This document shows positions 11,470 through 22,189 of a stretch of DNA of 64,000 bases, one piece after another. Each line of letters opens with the position of its first letter. The first letter of the stretch is position 1. Source of the DNA: Bacillaceae bacterium OF18-1A. Lineage in GTDB: Bacteria > Bacillota > Bacilli > Bacillales > Bacillaceae_G. The stretch is from contig JAQEWB010000013.1 of assembly GCA_027694045.1 (NCBI GenBank), forward strand, positions 1 to 64,000. Direction: 5' to 3'. The position numbers were made by a program, and so were the translations under genes. The notes below the pieces were generated by a model that saw nothing but the letters and a program-made list of their open reading frames with translations, did not search any database and was not told the origin of the DNA.

Positions 11470-11790
11470 ATGGAATTACAATTTTATTCTTGGGTAGCGG
11501 TACAAATCATACTCCCTATCCTACTTGTTTTGTATTTAAGGAAAGACATGAAGAAAATGGCTGATGGAAAGCCAAAACAATCTTTAAGATTTTTACTTGG
11601 CTTCGTAATATTTTCAACGATTATATTAACATTGTCCTTGGGTGTATTTTTATTAATACCTTCTTTAATACCAACTGCTTTTGATACAATTGAAGCTGCG
11701 CAAAGATACATCGTTCTAGGTTGTATCGTACTTGGAGCTGCAATCATTTTATTCGCTGATACTAAAGAAGATCAAGAGTTGAAGATGTAA
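11470..11790 (+). CDS. Small hypothetical membrane protein
   Basis: This encodes 106 residues with three membrane helices (about 5-22, 38-60 and 75-95) joined by a basic loop (LRKDMKKMADGKPKQ). The start at 11470 follows AGGAGGAG; upstream in-frame codons have no ribosome site. It is transcribed alone, with a weak hairpin downstream near 11835-11875. Family not recognised. Confidence 0.6.
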   Translation: MELQFYSWVAVQIILPILLVLYLRKDMKKMADGKPKQSLRFLLGFVIFSTIILTLSLGVFLLIPSLIPTAFDTIEAAQRYIVLGCIVLGAAIILFADTKEDQELKM

Positions 11791-11958
11791 CACGTACATA
11801 TTATTTTCGTTAGTGTAAAGATTCATCAATTAAGAAAAACCGAATTACTCAATTTAGAATAAATCGGTTTTTCGTTATATTAAATACTTTAAAATCCTCT
11901 CTAAAAAAACAACCCCACTAAGCTTTTAACACTTAATGAGGCCATTCTATTTACAATC

Positions 11959-12921
<963 letters not shown>

Positions 12922-12944
12922 TCAGTTACTTTTAGTATAGCACA

Positions 12945-15869
12945 CTACAACTCATTTTCTTTACGCATATACGTTAATTTTATAATCTGTTTTTCTGTAA
13001 AATACGCGAGTAAATGCGCATGACATGTAAAGAATATGACTTGTCTATCCTTTGCAATTTCCTTTATAAGTTCAATCGTACGATTCGTCCTTACCGCATC
13101 AAAATGCACGAAACTATCATCAATAATAAACGGATAATCATGCTCAAATGTTTTTGCAAGTGCAAATCTCAGCGATAAATACAACTGCTCCGCCGTCGCT
13201 TGACTTAGTTCATGACTATAAAAACGCATGCCGTCGTTACGCTCCACAATAAACGGCTCTGCCTCTGACGGTGAAAAGATTTTACTATATCGTCCGCCCG
13301 TTAAATAGACGAAATACTCTTCTGATTTTTGTAAAATACGGGGAAGATGTACTTCGTGATAATATTGCTTCGTTTTCGTTAACACTGTCTTTGCAGCCGC
13401 ATAAGCAGCCCATTTCTTCACTTGCTCTCGCACTTGCGCTTTTTTCATTTCCCATTCATGCATTAAATCACCGTACGTACTTCCTTCTTCTAAATTCGCA
13501 ATTTCCATACGATGTTTTGCAATGCGCTCTGTCAGTTCTTTCTCTTTCGTAAGACAGTTTTGAACAGTTGTCAGTTCTTGTTTTAATTTTTCATCATAAC
13601 CGTCAGCCTCATAATGTTCAGCTAATGATAAACTCGTTAAACGTTGTTCTAACAGATCAATTTGCGGTAATAAACGTCCCACTTGTTTCTCAGCATCTTC
13701 ACGTTTTTCCGCTAGTTTACCTGCCTCTAAAAACATCTCTTCATTTGTAGACTCTGCAATATGCCATAAACCGTCTCGTTCTACTAGTAATTGCTTTAAT
13801 TGCTCTTGCATAAACTCATATTCTTCTTGCCATTCCGCCAATTTTTCTTTTAACTGCTTACAAGTTTGGCGCTTCTCTTTCTCATTTTGCATACGGCTTT
13901 GTGCCTCGTGCAAATTACTATACTCCGCACTACCGATAACAGTTTCTAGTTTATGTTCAAATTGCGAAATCATTTCATATAATGAAGATTTTCGCGTGCC
14001 TTGTTTCTCTAATTCTCGATATAATTGCTGCATTTTTTCAATACGCTCAAATGCCGGCAATATGTGCGCATACGTGTAAAAATCAGGGAACATATAGCGC
14101 GTTTTATATGCATCGACTTGTTCTCCCGCGCGGAACGTTTCTCTCTCCCATTCTTCATACGATGAAACGACTTTATCATACGCTCGCTCCATTTGCTGTA
14201 ACTTATAAGACTCACGTTCAAAAAGCTTACGAATCTCTTCATCTTTTTCTAACTCATAGCGCACAGACATCGCTTCTTCACTTTGTCTCCCGCCAGCACT
14301 TTGCTGAAGAGTAAGCAGTTCTTCTTGTAATCCACTTGACGGATCTTTATATAAAACGAGAGCGAGAACAATCCCTACAAAAATAATCACACTAATAAAT
14401 AAGAGCGGGCGGTTATCTATAAATAAACTCGTGAATAAAACAACTGTGTTAATAAGAAGTAACAGAAGACAAACTTTTTGCCACTGCTTTTTCTTTTGCA
14501 TAGCCGCCCCTGCTTTTTCCTCATACTTGCGCTTCATTCGCTCAGCGCCCATACCGATAAACGCCGCATCTTGGAACGATTTTTCTTTTTCAACTAACAC
14601 ATTTCGCTCTTCATCCGCTAACATTTGTTTTTGAATCTGGCTTATGTTTTCTTCTTGTTCTTCTAATTGCTCCTGCGCTACTTTAAAACGATCATCAAGC
14701 TGTGCTTTTTGCGTTTCTAATTCACGCGCTTTTTGCACCGTTTGCGTCATTAACTCTTTCGTCGCCAAACTCATATCAAACGAAAGAACCGTTTCTTTTT
14801 CAAAAGTAGCACCAATTTGTTGCTCTAGCTCTGCGATTTCTTCTTTTATATTCGCAACATTCCCGCTCATATCACGCATTTCTTGGCGTGCATTTTCATA
14901 AGACATATGCTGCATACGAAGTTCCTCTACGTAACTTTCTTTTCGTAAAAACTCTTCATCTATTTGAATCGATTCCATTTCCACTTGCACTGTCTCTATC
15001 TTTTTCTGGAGCGAATCAACTTGCAACTGAAGCGGCTCCATTTTTGCCTTAATTGCTTCATAACGCGCCATCCCGTTTACAGGAAACTGCCCATTCTCGT
15101 TTTCTAACACTTTCTCATGCGCACGCTTTTCAATAACGAGTGGCTCAAGTGCTGCTAATATTTCATAATCTTGCTTTCGTTTTTCTGCACTTTCTTTCTC
15201 CGCACGAACAGAAGCAAGGTTCTCTTCACTTTCTTTTAACTGCTCGACCTGTTTTTCATACGTGCCAATTTTCCCTTGCCACTCTTTCATCTTCTCTTCC
15301 AGCTTCTTCATTTCTTGCAATGACACGTTAATTTCTGGCTTACGACCACTCGGCTTAAAGCGCTGATCCATTTCTTTCTCTAGCTTTTTATCGAGTTGTA
15401 ATAACGCATCGCTTCCGACCGCACTTGCAGAAAATAAATAATTACCGATATCTGCTTCGCCGAGCTGATGAATATTTTGCAGGCCATGCATATCAAATGA
15501 AAAGACAGAGTCAAACAAGCTTTCATTCATCCCGCTTAATATATCGTGTAAAATTTCTTCGCCGCCCGTTTTCCCGTCTTCAAAATAAACGGTCACCTCG
15601 CCAGCTGCTGTTTTCGGTAAACGTTCAATTTTCAAACGACCGTACTTCTCTGTTTGTACAGTCATTGCACCGCCATACTTGCCGCCTTCTTTCGGTTCAT
15701 AACGGCGCTGTCCTCTTGTTGGAAAACCGAATAAAATACTTTTCATAAACGAGCGAATTGTCGATTTCCCCGCTTCATTTTCACCGTATAACACCGTCAG
15801 CAATGAAAGATCCATTTCCACATTTTCTAATTTTCCGTACCCATAAATATGGAGTTTTTCCATTCTCAT
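12945..15869 (-). CDS. yhaN: SbcC-like ATPase YhaN
   Basis: The 974-residue SMC/Rad50-like ATPase has Walker A YGENEAGKST at residues 28-37, long coiled coils (about 165-460 and 540-830), a C-terminal LSQATAEQLYLSLRFALA signature and Walker B FIIDDSFVHFD. Unusually for SbcC relatives, the middle holds two membrane helices (about 465-507), so the hinge is membrane-anchored. Its start overlaps the yhaO stop (ATGA at 15866-15869), implying coupled translation of the nuclease and ATPase. The likely role is DNA end processing or repair; in B. subtilis the yhaONM genes are DNA-damage linked. Confidence 0.9.
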   Translation of the reverse strand: MRMEKLHIYGYGKLENVEMDLSLLTVLYGENEAGKSTIRSFMKSILFGFPTRGQRRYEPKEGGKYGGAMTVQTEKYGRLKIERLPKTAAGEVTVYFEDGKTGGEEILHDILSGMNESLFDSVFSFDMHGLQNIHQLGEADIGNYLFSASAVGSDALLQLDKKLEKEMDQRFKPSGRKPEINVSLQEMKKLEEKMKEWQGKIGTYEKQVEQLKESEENLASVRAEKESAEKRKQDYEILAALEPLVIEKRAHEKVLENENGQFPVNGMARYEAIKAKMEPLQLQVDSLQKKIETVQVEMESIQIDEEFLRKESYVEELRMQHMSYENARQEMRDMSGNVANIKEEIAELEQQIGATFEKETVLSFDMSLATKELMTQTVQKARELETQKAQLDDRFKVAQEQLEEQEENISQIQKQMLADEERNVLVEKEKSFQDAAFIGMGAERMKRKYEEKAGAAMQKKKQWQKVCLLLLLINTVVLFTSLFIDNRPLLFISVIIFVGIVLALVLYKDPSSGLQEELLTLQQSAGGRQSEEAMSVRYELEKDEEIRKLFERESYKLQQMERAYDKVVSSYEEWERETFRAGEQVDAYKTRYMFPDFYTYAHILPAFERIEKMQQLYRELEKQGTRKSSLYEMISQFEHKLETVIGSAEYSNLHEAQSRMQNEKEKRQTCKQLKEKLAEWQEEYEFMQEQLKQLLVERDGLWHIAESTNEEMFLEAGKLAEKREDAEKQVGRLLPQIDLLEQRLTSLSLAEHYEADGYDEKLKQELTTVQNCLTKEKELTERIAKHRMEIANLEEGSTYGDLMHEWEMKKAQVREQVKKWAAYAAAKTVLTKTKQYYHEVHLPRILQKSEEYFVYLTGGRYSKIFSPSEAEPFIVERNDGMRFYSHELSQATAEQLYLSLRFALAKTFEHDYPFIIDDSFVHFDAVRTNRTIELIKEIAKDRQVIFFTCHAHLLAYFTEKQIIKLTYMRKENEL

Positions 15870-17107
15870 TTTTTATCCCTCTCTTGCTGGAATAATTGTT
15901 CTAAAATAATATTTTCTGCTTCCTTTTGAATCTCTTTCTTCTCTTCTTCTGTAAAAGCTTCCATACTATTACGCGCTACAGGAGATGTCCAAATGGTGCG
16001 CAACACGCCGTCCATATTGGTGAAAGCTTCTAACTCTTTTAGCACACTACCGACGAAATGATTTTCTTCTTTCAAACGTTCAATTTCTGCAAAAGAAACC
16101 GTCTCATTTTTCCACTTCATCGCATATACGAAATCTTTTCTCTCTTCGCCAGCTGCTAAAATATGAAAGATCTCTTCCACACGCTTTTCATCACGCAAGT
16201 AAGGAGAAAGTGGCCCTTGCCCTGTAAATACGACAGTTAAAAGCGTCCCTTCCTCTTCTCTTCGGCATTCATTCATCGCATTTGATACGCTCGTCATAAG
16301 GTCATCAACTGTTTCAAGTTCATCGATACCAACCTTTATCTCATCCCACACAACATCTGCCGTATGGAAAAATGAAGTATGCGTTCCTTGTTTCGTAAGT
16401 TCAATAAGATATGCACCCTTTTCCCCTGTCTCCTTACGATGACGACCTTGTATATTCCCCGGATAAATCATATACGGCTCTTCTGATAAAATTTCACGTT
16501 TATGTATATGGCCAAGAGCCCAATAATCAAACTGCTTTTCTTTCAGCTCACGAATTTGAAACGGTGCGTAGCGATTATGCTCTGCATCCCCTTCCACACT
16601 TCCGTGAAGCATGCCAATATGAAAAGGCGCATCACTCATTTTCGTATACTGCGCTGTCATATTATCCGTTACCGCTTGCTGCAAATAACTAAAACCATAA
16701 ATAGAAGCTAACCGTTCACCATTTTTATAAAATGATTTCTCTTCTACGTAAGGCTCCGTAAACACATGAACATTTTCTGGAAACTCAATCGCCGCCCAGC
16801 TTCCCCCTAAATGATCGTGGTTACCGTGAATAATAAAAACAGGGATATCGTACTGCGAAAGTCTCTTCATTTGCTCACGCACAAACACTTGCGCCCTCAA
16901 ACTTCTCGTCTCCGCATCATACAAATCCCCGGCTAGTAATACGAAATCAACGCGCTCTTGAATCGCTTTATCAACAATACGCTCAAATGATTCAAACGTA
17001 CTTTGCTTCATTCTCTCCCAAACAGACTGCGCAACATTCATCTCCATACCTTTAAACGGACTATCCAAATGCAAATCAGCCGCATGTATAAACTTCACTT
17101 GTTTCAC
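15866..17107 (-). CDS. yhaO: SbcD-like nuclease YhaO
   Basis: The 413-residue calcineurin-like phosphoesterase shows every metal motif in order: HAADLHLDSPFKG, LLAGDLYD, HGNHDH, LHGSVEGD and ALGHIHK. That matches the Mre11/SbcD nuclease family. A C-terminal region of about 150 residues probably contacts YhaN. The start is GTG at 17107 with AAGGAAAGGA upstream. It is first gene of the yhaO-yhaN-yhaM operon. Confidence 0.92.
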   Translation of the reverse strand: MKQVKFIHAADLHLDSPFKGMEMNVAQSVWERMKQSTFESFERIVDKAIQERVDFVLLAGDLYDAETRSLRAQVFVREQMKRLSQYDIPVFIIHGNHDHLGGSWAAIEFPENVHVFTEPYVEEKSFYKNGERLASIYGFSYLQQAVTDNMTAQYTKMSDAPFHIGMLHGSVEGDAEHNRYAPFQIRELKEKQFDYWALGHIHKREILSEEPYMIYPGNIQGRHRKETGEKGAYLIELTKQGTHTSFFHTADVVWDEIKVGIDELETVDDLMTSVSNAMNECRREEEGTLLTVVFTGQGPLSPYLRDEKRVEEIFHILAAGEERKDFVYAMKWKNETVSFAEIERLKEENHFVGSVLKELEAFTNMDGVLRTIWTSPVARNSMEAFTEEEKKEIQKEAENIILEQLFQQERDKK

Positions 17108-17180
17108 AAATAACGATCCTTTCCTTTTCCGTACTTTACTACGAATAGTAAATCTAGTGTCCGTAAAACTTCCTCTTTAT

Positions 17181-17291
17181 CCCGTATTAACGGGCAGTAG
17201 ACAAAGAAGCTAATCTGAGGGTTAACTGCCCATAAATACCCGATTGGTGAAGGCTAATAATCTTCGGGGATGAAAAGACTCCCCGAAGATT
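17181..17291. repeat. Structured non-coding element upstream of yhaO
   Basis: Three stems lie in 110 bases: CCCGT/ACGGG (17181-17194), GGGCAGT/ACTGCCC (17192-17198 with 17225-17231) and a perfect 12-bp AATCTTCGGGGA/TCCCCGAAGATT (17259-17270 with 17280-17291). It lies between divergent yhaO and the yhzD-like gene and is far richer in G+C than its surroundings. It may be a dispersed repeat of the B. cereus group or a leader structure. I could not test copy number. Confidence 0.55.
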
Positions 17292-17401
17292 AAAGTTTCA
17301 CTTTATTTTACCACGCAATGTCATATATTTCTTTGCATATTGTAGCGATTTATGACAAAATAGTTATAAGATTCTGATTTTAATTATTGGAGGGAGTTTT
17401 C

Positions 17402-17587
17402 ATGGGAGTATACGTTCTAACAGTCTTTGAAAAAGATGGTTCAAAAGCATTAGACGAATCATTCGAGGCGGCAACTGAAAAAGAAGCGAAAGCAAAAGGT
17501 GAATCTATTTTACAAGAAAAAGGATTGTATGAAAAAACACATCGCTGCACATCTACTGCAGGTAAGCTCGTTTTATTCCAGCGCTAA
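17402..17587 (+). CDS. yhzD: YhzD-like small protein
   Basis: The 61-residue soluble protein (MGVYVLTVFEKDG..., ending GKLVLFQR) resembles the Bacillus YhzD family, for which I know no function. ATG at 17402 has GGAGGGA nine bases upstream. A short hairpin (AAGAAGCGTCATCCGCTTCTTTTT, split by its loop) just past the stop probably terminates it. It is divergent from yhaO. Confidence 0.65.
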   Translation: MGVYVLTVFEKDGSKALDESFEAATEKEAKAKGESILQEKGLYEKTHRCTSTAGKLVLFQR

Positions 17588-17614
17588 AAAAAAGAAGCGT
17601 CATCCGCTTCTTTT

Positions 17615-18046
17615 TCACTCTACTATATCTTCATCACACCACGTAAATACCACATCTAGAATGCGATTACCGATACGTACGCGCTTATTCCATTTTCCTG
17701 TTTGGATCTGATGTTGCAATTCTGCTTTCATCTTTTCCGTCCAGTCGTGAATTGTTTCACTACCGTCGTACGGATATACGCCTGGAAACTCTTCCTGCAG
17801 TAGATGCAAGCTTTCTGCATCAAAATGAAAATGGAAGAAGTAGTTTGCTGTAAGCGATGGTTCTTGCAATCGTAAAAAATGATCATCAATTTGCTTTCTA
17901 TTTCTATAGAAAGTAAAGATATTCACTTTACCGCTCGTAATTTGGTCAATTTGAATTTCGTGCTTCTCTATAATCACGTCTTGTCCACCTCGTTGTATAC
18001 TACCTTTAGTATATATGTCTTTTGCAACAAAGTTAACCATTTTCAC
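17615..18046 (-). CDS. Hypothetical protein
   Basis: This 143-residue soluble protein has alternating strand and helix character. It contains YFFHFHFDAES and an acidic C-terminus ending WCDEDIVE. I do not recognise the family. The likely start is GTG at 18046 with AAGGAA upstream (an ATG follows at 18040). It converges with the yhzD-like gene and shares the hairpin at 17590-17612 as a likely two-way terminator. Confidence 0.6.
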   Translation of the reverse strand: MKMVNFVAKDIYTKGSIQRGGQDVIIEKHEIQIDQITSGKVNIFTFYRNRKQIDDHFLRLQEPSLTANYFFHFHFDAESLHLLQEEFPGVYPYDGSETIHDWTEKMKAELQHQIQTGKWNKRVRIGNRILDVVFTWCDEDIVE

Positions 18047-18129
18047 GCGAAATTCATTTCCTTCATTATATTACCTGTACCTCCAAGTACGATCAGAACA
18101 AATAAAAAAAGTTGAAGGGGAGCGATTAT

Positions 18130-18270
18130 ATGTATTTCGGAAGCAAAGGTTGGTATGTAAAAGAACTAAAAAAATTAGGTATCCGTACTTATGAAGGTAA
18201 AAAACTAGAATCATATCGTACGCATATTTTATCTAGTTTACTTGAGAGAATGAAGAAAGCTTCGGCTTAA
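18130..18270 (+). CDS. yflJ: YflJ-like small protein (DUF2639)
   Basis: The 46-residue basic protein MYFGSKGWYVKELKKLGI... matches my memory of the Bacillus YflJ/DUF2639 family. ATG at 18130 follows GAAGGGGAGCG. A terminator hairpin (GGAAGCAAC-TAT-GGTTGCTTCC, 18280-18301) follows at once. That hairpin overlaps the end of the decayed PIN gene on the other strand. Confidence 0.7.
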   Translation: MYFGSKGWYVKELKKLGIRTYEGKKLESYRTHILSSLLERMKKASA

Positions 18271-18566
18271 TAGATGTAGGAAGCAACTATGGTTGCTTCC
18301 TTTAGACTGTATATTTTCTATATTATCTCTATAAATCTTCAACGCCCGCTCAACTTTATTCTTCATAAGAATCCCTACTACTTCTGTAAAAGTATGTGAA
18401 CCAATTCCTATTTTTTCTCCATCCATGCGTTAATCAAATTAGCTACTTTTTCAGAACGAGGATCATCTTCATCTAAAAACGCCAAAATAAAACAAGCATC
18501 TACAAAAATCGATGCTTGTTGAACACTTAAAACAGCACCCTCATCTTGAACGAAATTAGTTACCAT
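18238..18566 (-). pseudogene. PIN-domain toxin, frameshifted and C-terminally truncated
   Basis: From ATG 18566 (GGGAGATATATAA upstream) the frame reads ASIFVDACFILAFLDEDD, the first acidic motif of a PIN ribonuclease, then stops after AWMEKK. One extra A in the A6 run near 18410-18415 restores the frame into KIGIGSHTFTEVVGILM, the expected second PIN segment. The restored frame then ends in unrelated residues over the yflJ terminator, so the third and fourth acidic motifs are missing. The gene is therefore a remnant, or a true deletion combined with a homopolymer error. Confidence 0.7.
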
Positions 18567-18579
18567 TTATATATCTCCC

Positions 18580-18738
18580 TTATTTTTCTTCTTTATAAAT
18601 ATCTACTAGATTTTTACCACCAGCCGTGCGGGTTCCAATCATTCCCCTTAAATCTTGGGCATCTTTCGGACGACGAGTTACTAACTTCTCTACTTCTTTT
18701 ACTTCTAACGATTGAAAGTCCGTAACTACTTGATTCAT
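18580..18738 (-). CDS. Probable antitoxin (partner of PIN remnant)
   Basis: The 52-residue protein MNQVVTDFQSLEVKEVEKLV... has basic patches and a C-terminal TAGGKNLVDIYKEEK. ATG at 18738 follows a GGGGG ribosome site, and the gene ends 13 bases before the PIN start, the usual antitoxin-toxin order. Identification as antitoxin rests on this position; the sequence itself is not a family I recognise with certainty. Confidence 0.5.
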   Translation of the reverse strand: MNQVVTDFQSLEVKEVEKLVTRRPKDAQDLRGMIGTRTAGGKNLVDIYKEEK

Positions 18739-18923
18739 ATCTATTACCCCCAATTCACCTTTTTTCATTTAAAATTAAAGACTGCCTCAACTTCCGATTC
18801 CTATACATCTTTTTCCTCCTTGTCCAAATTAAAATTGTTACATACTGACAGAAAAAAGCTCTACTTAAACATATGATTTTTTTAGTTAAATCATGAATCT
18901 GGAACATAAATTTTGCTGTACAA

Positions 18924-18959
18924 AAAATCTCCTCAAAGTATAAACTTCAAGGAGATTTT
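18924..18959. terminator. Two-way terminator hairpin
   Basis: AAAATCTCCT (18924-18933) pairs with AGGAGATTTT (18950-18959), with A/T tracts on both sides. It stands alone in the 18739-19061 gap ahead of the reductase gene and behind the antitoxin promoter region; nothing else was seen in that gap. Confidence 0.7.
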
Positions 18960-19061
18960 CCATTCAATCACGTACATTACATTTGTTTATTTCTAGTAAA
19001 CTAATCCCTCCAACCAAAAATGCTATAATAAACCCAATCAAACTAAGGGGGAACAACTATC

Positions 19062-20054
19062 TTGCGCGGAAAACACATTCAATTTCACAAGTTCGGCAAT
19101 CCAAAAGACGTATTACAAGTGGAATATAAAAATATAGAACCGTTAAAAGAGAATGAAGTTCTCGTTCGTATGTTAGTTAGACCAATTAATCCATCTGACT
19201 TAATTCCCATCACTGGAGCGTATGCACATAGAATTTCGTTACCTAACATACCTGGTTATGAAGGTGTTGGTATTGTTGAAGATGTAGGTGCAAGTGTTTC
19301 TAAAGAACTTATCGGTAAACGTGTGTTACCGTTACGCGGCGAAGGTACTTGGCAAGAATATGTAAAAACATCGGCTGACTTTGTAGTCCCTATTCCTAAT
19401 TCCATTGATGATTTTACAGCGGCTCAAATGTATATTAATCCCCTTACAGCGTGGGTTACTTGTACGGAAACGCTAAACTTACAACGGGATAACGTTTTAT
19501 TAGTGAACGCATGTGGATCCGCTATCGGTCGTCTTTTTGCACAGCTATCACAAATTTTGAATTTCCGACTCATTGCAGTGACAAGAAATAGTAAACATAC
19601 AGATGAATTACTTCAGCTTGGTGCCGATTATGTAATAGATACTTCCACTACCCCGCTTCGCGAAACGGTTATGGAATTAACGAACGGGATAGGTGCAGAT
19701 GCTGCGATTGATTCTATCGGTGGTTCAGATGGAGACGCATTAGCATTTTGCGTACGTCCAAACGGGCACTTTTTAACGATCGGTCTTCTATCTGGCATAC
19801 AAGTAAACTGGGCAGAGATTGTCACGAAAGCAAAAGTGCATGCTAACATATTTCATTTACGACATTGGAATACGGACGTATCACCATATAAATGGCAAGA
19901 AACGTTTCGTCACTTAATTCGATTAGTAGAAAATAAGCAATTACGTTTTATGAAAGTCCATTCTACGTACGACTTAACAGATGTGAAATCGGCGGTTGAT
20001 GTTGTGCAGTCTGCTGAGAAAACAAAAGGAAAAGTATTTTTGACTAGTTATTAA
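19062..20054 (+). CDS. Zinc-independent MDR oxidoreductase (quinone/enoyl reductase type)
   Basis: The 330-residue medium-chain dehydrogenase/reductase has the GroES-like N-terminal domain (RPINPSDLIPITGAY, IPGYEGVGIVEDVG). The Rossmann domain carries NACGSAIGRLFAQLSQ and GADYVIDTS. The structural zinc cysteines of classical alcohol dehydrogenases are absent, so it belongs with quinone oxidoreductases and enoyl-thioester reductases. The substrate is unknown. The start is TTG at 19062 with AAGGGGGA nine bases upstream. Confidence 0.82.
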   Translation: MRGKHIQFHKFGNPKDVLQVEYKNIEPLKENEVLVRMLVRPINPSDLIPITGAYAHRISLPNIPGYEGVGIVEDVGASVSKELIGKRVLPLRGEGTWQEYVKTSADFVVPIPNSIDDFTAAQMYINPLTAWVTCTETLNLQRDNVLLVNACGSAIGRLFAQLSQILNFRLIAVTRNSKHTDELLQLGADYVIDTSTTPLRETVMELTNGIGADAAIDSIGGSDGDALAFCVRPNGHFLTIGLLSGIQVNWAEIVTKAKVHANIFHLRHWNTDVSPYKWQETFRHLIRLVENKQLRFMKVHSTYDLTDVKSAVDVVQSAEKTKGKVFLTSY

Positions 20055-20171
20055 ATACAATTGAAGAAGTCTTTTTGATTGGCCTTTTAACTAGACTAGA
20101 TAGTACGTTCAGGAATACCGAATTGTAAGTATCTGGTATAATTCTATGAAAAGGTGAAAGGAGAATCTACT

Positions 20172-20477
20172 ATGTGGTTACTTACAGCAATTGCGCCTGT
20201 TGTAATAGTCGGAGGAATTGTAGTATTTGTAATTGAAAGGCTTAAATATAAATATAACGAAGGTAAATTAGGTAAGAAAAAATCAAAAAGCGCTCAAATT
20301 TTATTAGATAGTTTCATACCAATAGGAACGCTTTTAGGGTGTTTAATCGGTATAATTGTCGACATATTTTCCCCGAATTATTCACTGTTTACAATTGGTT
20401 TAGGAGCTGGAATAGGCTATTTATTAGGATTTTTCGCTTACGAAATTTATAGTAAGACCGGAAACAATTATTCATAA
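20172..20477 (+). CDS. Small hypothetical membrane protein
   Basis: This encodes 101 residues with three helices (about 3-20, 46-64 and 70-90) and a very basic loop (GKLGKKKSKS). The ATG at 20172 is preceded by AAAGGAGA. Family not recognised. Behind it, at about 20578-20612, AGGCT/AGCCT arms followed by T's form a weak terminator. Confidence 0.6.
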   Translation: MWLLTAIAPVVIVGGIVVFVIERLKYKYNEGKLGKKKSKSAQILLDSFIPIGTLLGCLIGIIVDIFSPNYSLFTIGLGAGIGYLLGFFAYEIYSKTGNNYS

Positions 20478-20766
20478 ATAAGTACCTTCCAGCAATAGAA
20501 GCAGTTGTAGAACAAGCGAGGACATTACATATTTGTCATAAACAAAAGAAGAATAGCAGTAAGCTTAAATGAAAAGAATAGGCTTTCTCCTAAAGAATAC
20601 AGCCTATCCTTTTCACTTCTATTCATCACTATCTACTTCATTAAGGATAAACGTCTAACAAAAATTCTTACTACATCATACTTGTCGTTATTACAAAGGA
20701 ATCTCACTTAGTCGCTTCGACAACGAATCCATCTTTTTTATAATTTCTAAATGGAAAATTTGAATA

Positions 20767-22152
20767 TTATTTTAAAAACTTTCGAATCAAGTTCATCTTC
20801 TTATCACTGTAAGGAGGGAATACAAAGCTTACGTCTAGTTTTGTACTTTTTTTCACAATGCTTTTATGATGTGAAAAAAGATCAAAACTATATTTCCCAT
20901 GATACGCACCGATTCCTGCATTACCGACTCCACCGAACGGTAAATGAGCATTAGCTGCATGGAAAATCGTATCATTTATACAACCTCCACCAAAGGAAAC
21001 TCTACTTAATACCTCTTCTTCACATTGCTTATCTTCTGTAAATAAATATAAAGCTAATGGTTTTGGACGTTTATTAATTAGCTGAATAGCCATATCTAGC
21101 TGATCATATTCTAGAATTGGTAAAATCGGTCCAAAAATTTCATCTTGCATAGCCGCATCTGTCCAAGATTTAGCTTCTAATAATGTTGGTTCTATATATA
21201 AATTTTCTTTTACAGATGCCCCACCAAATATTATATTTTCTTTATCCTGTTCAATAATAGAAGCCAGTCTATCAAATTGACGCTCATTTACGATGCGCCC
21301 GTAATCTTTACTTTGCATCGGATTTTCTCCATAATAATTCACAATCGTTTCTTGCATTTTAGAAATTAACTCTTCTTTCACGTCCGAATGTACCATAATA
21401 TAATCTGGGGCAATACATGTTTGACCTGTATTTAAAAACTTACCCCAAACAATTCTCTTCGCTGCTAAATCTATGTTTGCTGTCTTATCAACAATTACAG
21501 GGCTCTTTCCTCCTAGTTCTAATGTTACTGGAACTAAATTTTTAGCTGCCGCCTCCATAACAATCTTTCCAACTTGTACGCTTCCCGTAAAGAAAATATA
21601 ATCAAACGGGGCATGAATAAGACTAGATGTTATTTCTTTCTCACCTTCAATTACTCGGATATAATTTTTATCAAATAGTTCATTAATTAGCTCGTTCACT
21701 ACACCCGTTATATGAGGTGTATTTTCAGACGGTTTCAGTACTGCGCAATTTCCAGTAGCAATTACACCAATAAGAGGTTCAATCAGTAGCTGGAAAGGAT
21801 AGTTATACGGTCCGATAATTAATACTGTTCCATAAGGCTCTTTCATAATAAAACTTTTAGCTGGCCATAAGGTGAAAGGTGTTTTCACCTTCTCTGGCTT
21901 CATCCATTTCTTCAAATTTTTCATTGTGCTATTGATACTATCTAATACAATTCCAACTTCTGTTAAATAAGCTTCAAACTCACTTTTTCCTAAGTCTTGA
22001 TGTAATGCTCTTATTATCCTCTTTTCATAGCGCTGAATACCATCTTTTAATTTTCGTAACTGTTCTAAACGAAATTGTAAAGTTTTCGTCGCACCTTTAT
22101 GAAAAAACTCTTTATGTTCTTCAAGAATATTATTTATGTTTATTTGATTCAT
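20767..22152 (-). CDS. Aldehyde dehydrogenase, class 3 type
   Basis: The 461-residue NAD(P)-dependent aldehyde dehydrogenase has catalytic Cys246 in GQTCIAPDY, Glu212 in LELGGKSPV, cofactor FTGSVQVGK at 189-197 and Asn117 in GPYNYPF. The short length and C-terminal hydrophobic tail match class 3, YwdH-like enzymes that oxidise medium or long-chain aldehydes. The ribosome site AAGGAG lies ahead of ATG 22152. A 12-bp-arm palindrome lies between it and the upstream ArsR-type gene, which probably controls both. Confidence 0.9.
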   Translation of the reverse strand: MNQININNILEEHKEFFHKGATKTLQFRLEQLRKLKDGIQRYEKRIIRALHQDLGKSEFEAYLTEVGIVLDSINSTMKNLKKWMKPEKVKTPFTLWPAKSFIMKEPYGTVLIIGPYNYPFQLLIEPLIGVIATGNCAVLKPSENTPHITGVVNELINELFDKNYIRVIEGEKEITSSLIHAPFDYIFFTGSVQVGKIVMEAAAKNLVPVTLELGGKSPVIVDKTANIDLAAKRIVWGKFLNTGQTCIAPDYIMVHSDVKEELISKMQETIVNYYGENPMQSKDYGRIVNERQFDRLASIIEQDKENIIFGGASVKENLYIEPTLLEAKSWTDAAMQDEIFGPILPILEYDQLDMAIQLINKRPKPLALYLFTEDKQCEEEVLSRVSFGGGCINDTIFHAANAHLPFGGVGNAGIGAYHGKYSFDLFSHHKSIVKKSTKLDVSFVFPPYSDKKMNLIRKFLK

Positions 22153-22189
22153 GGGTATACACTCCTTATTTATAAATAATCTTTAAACT

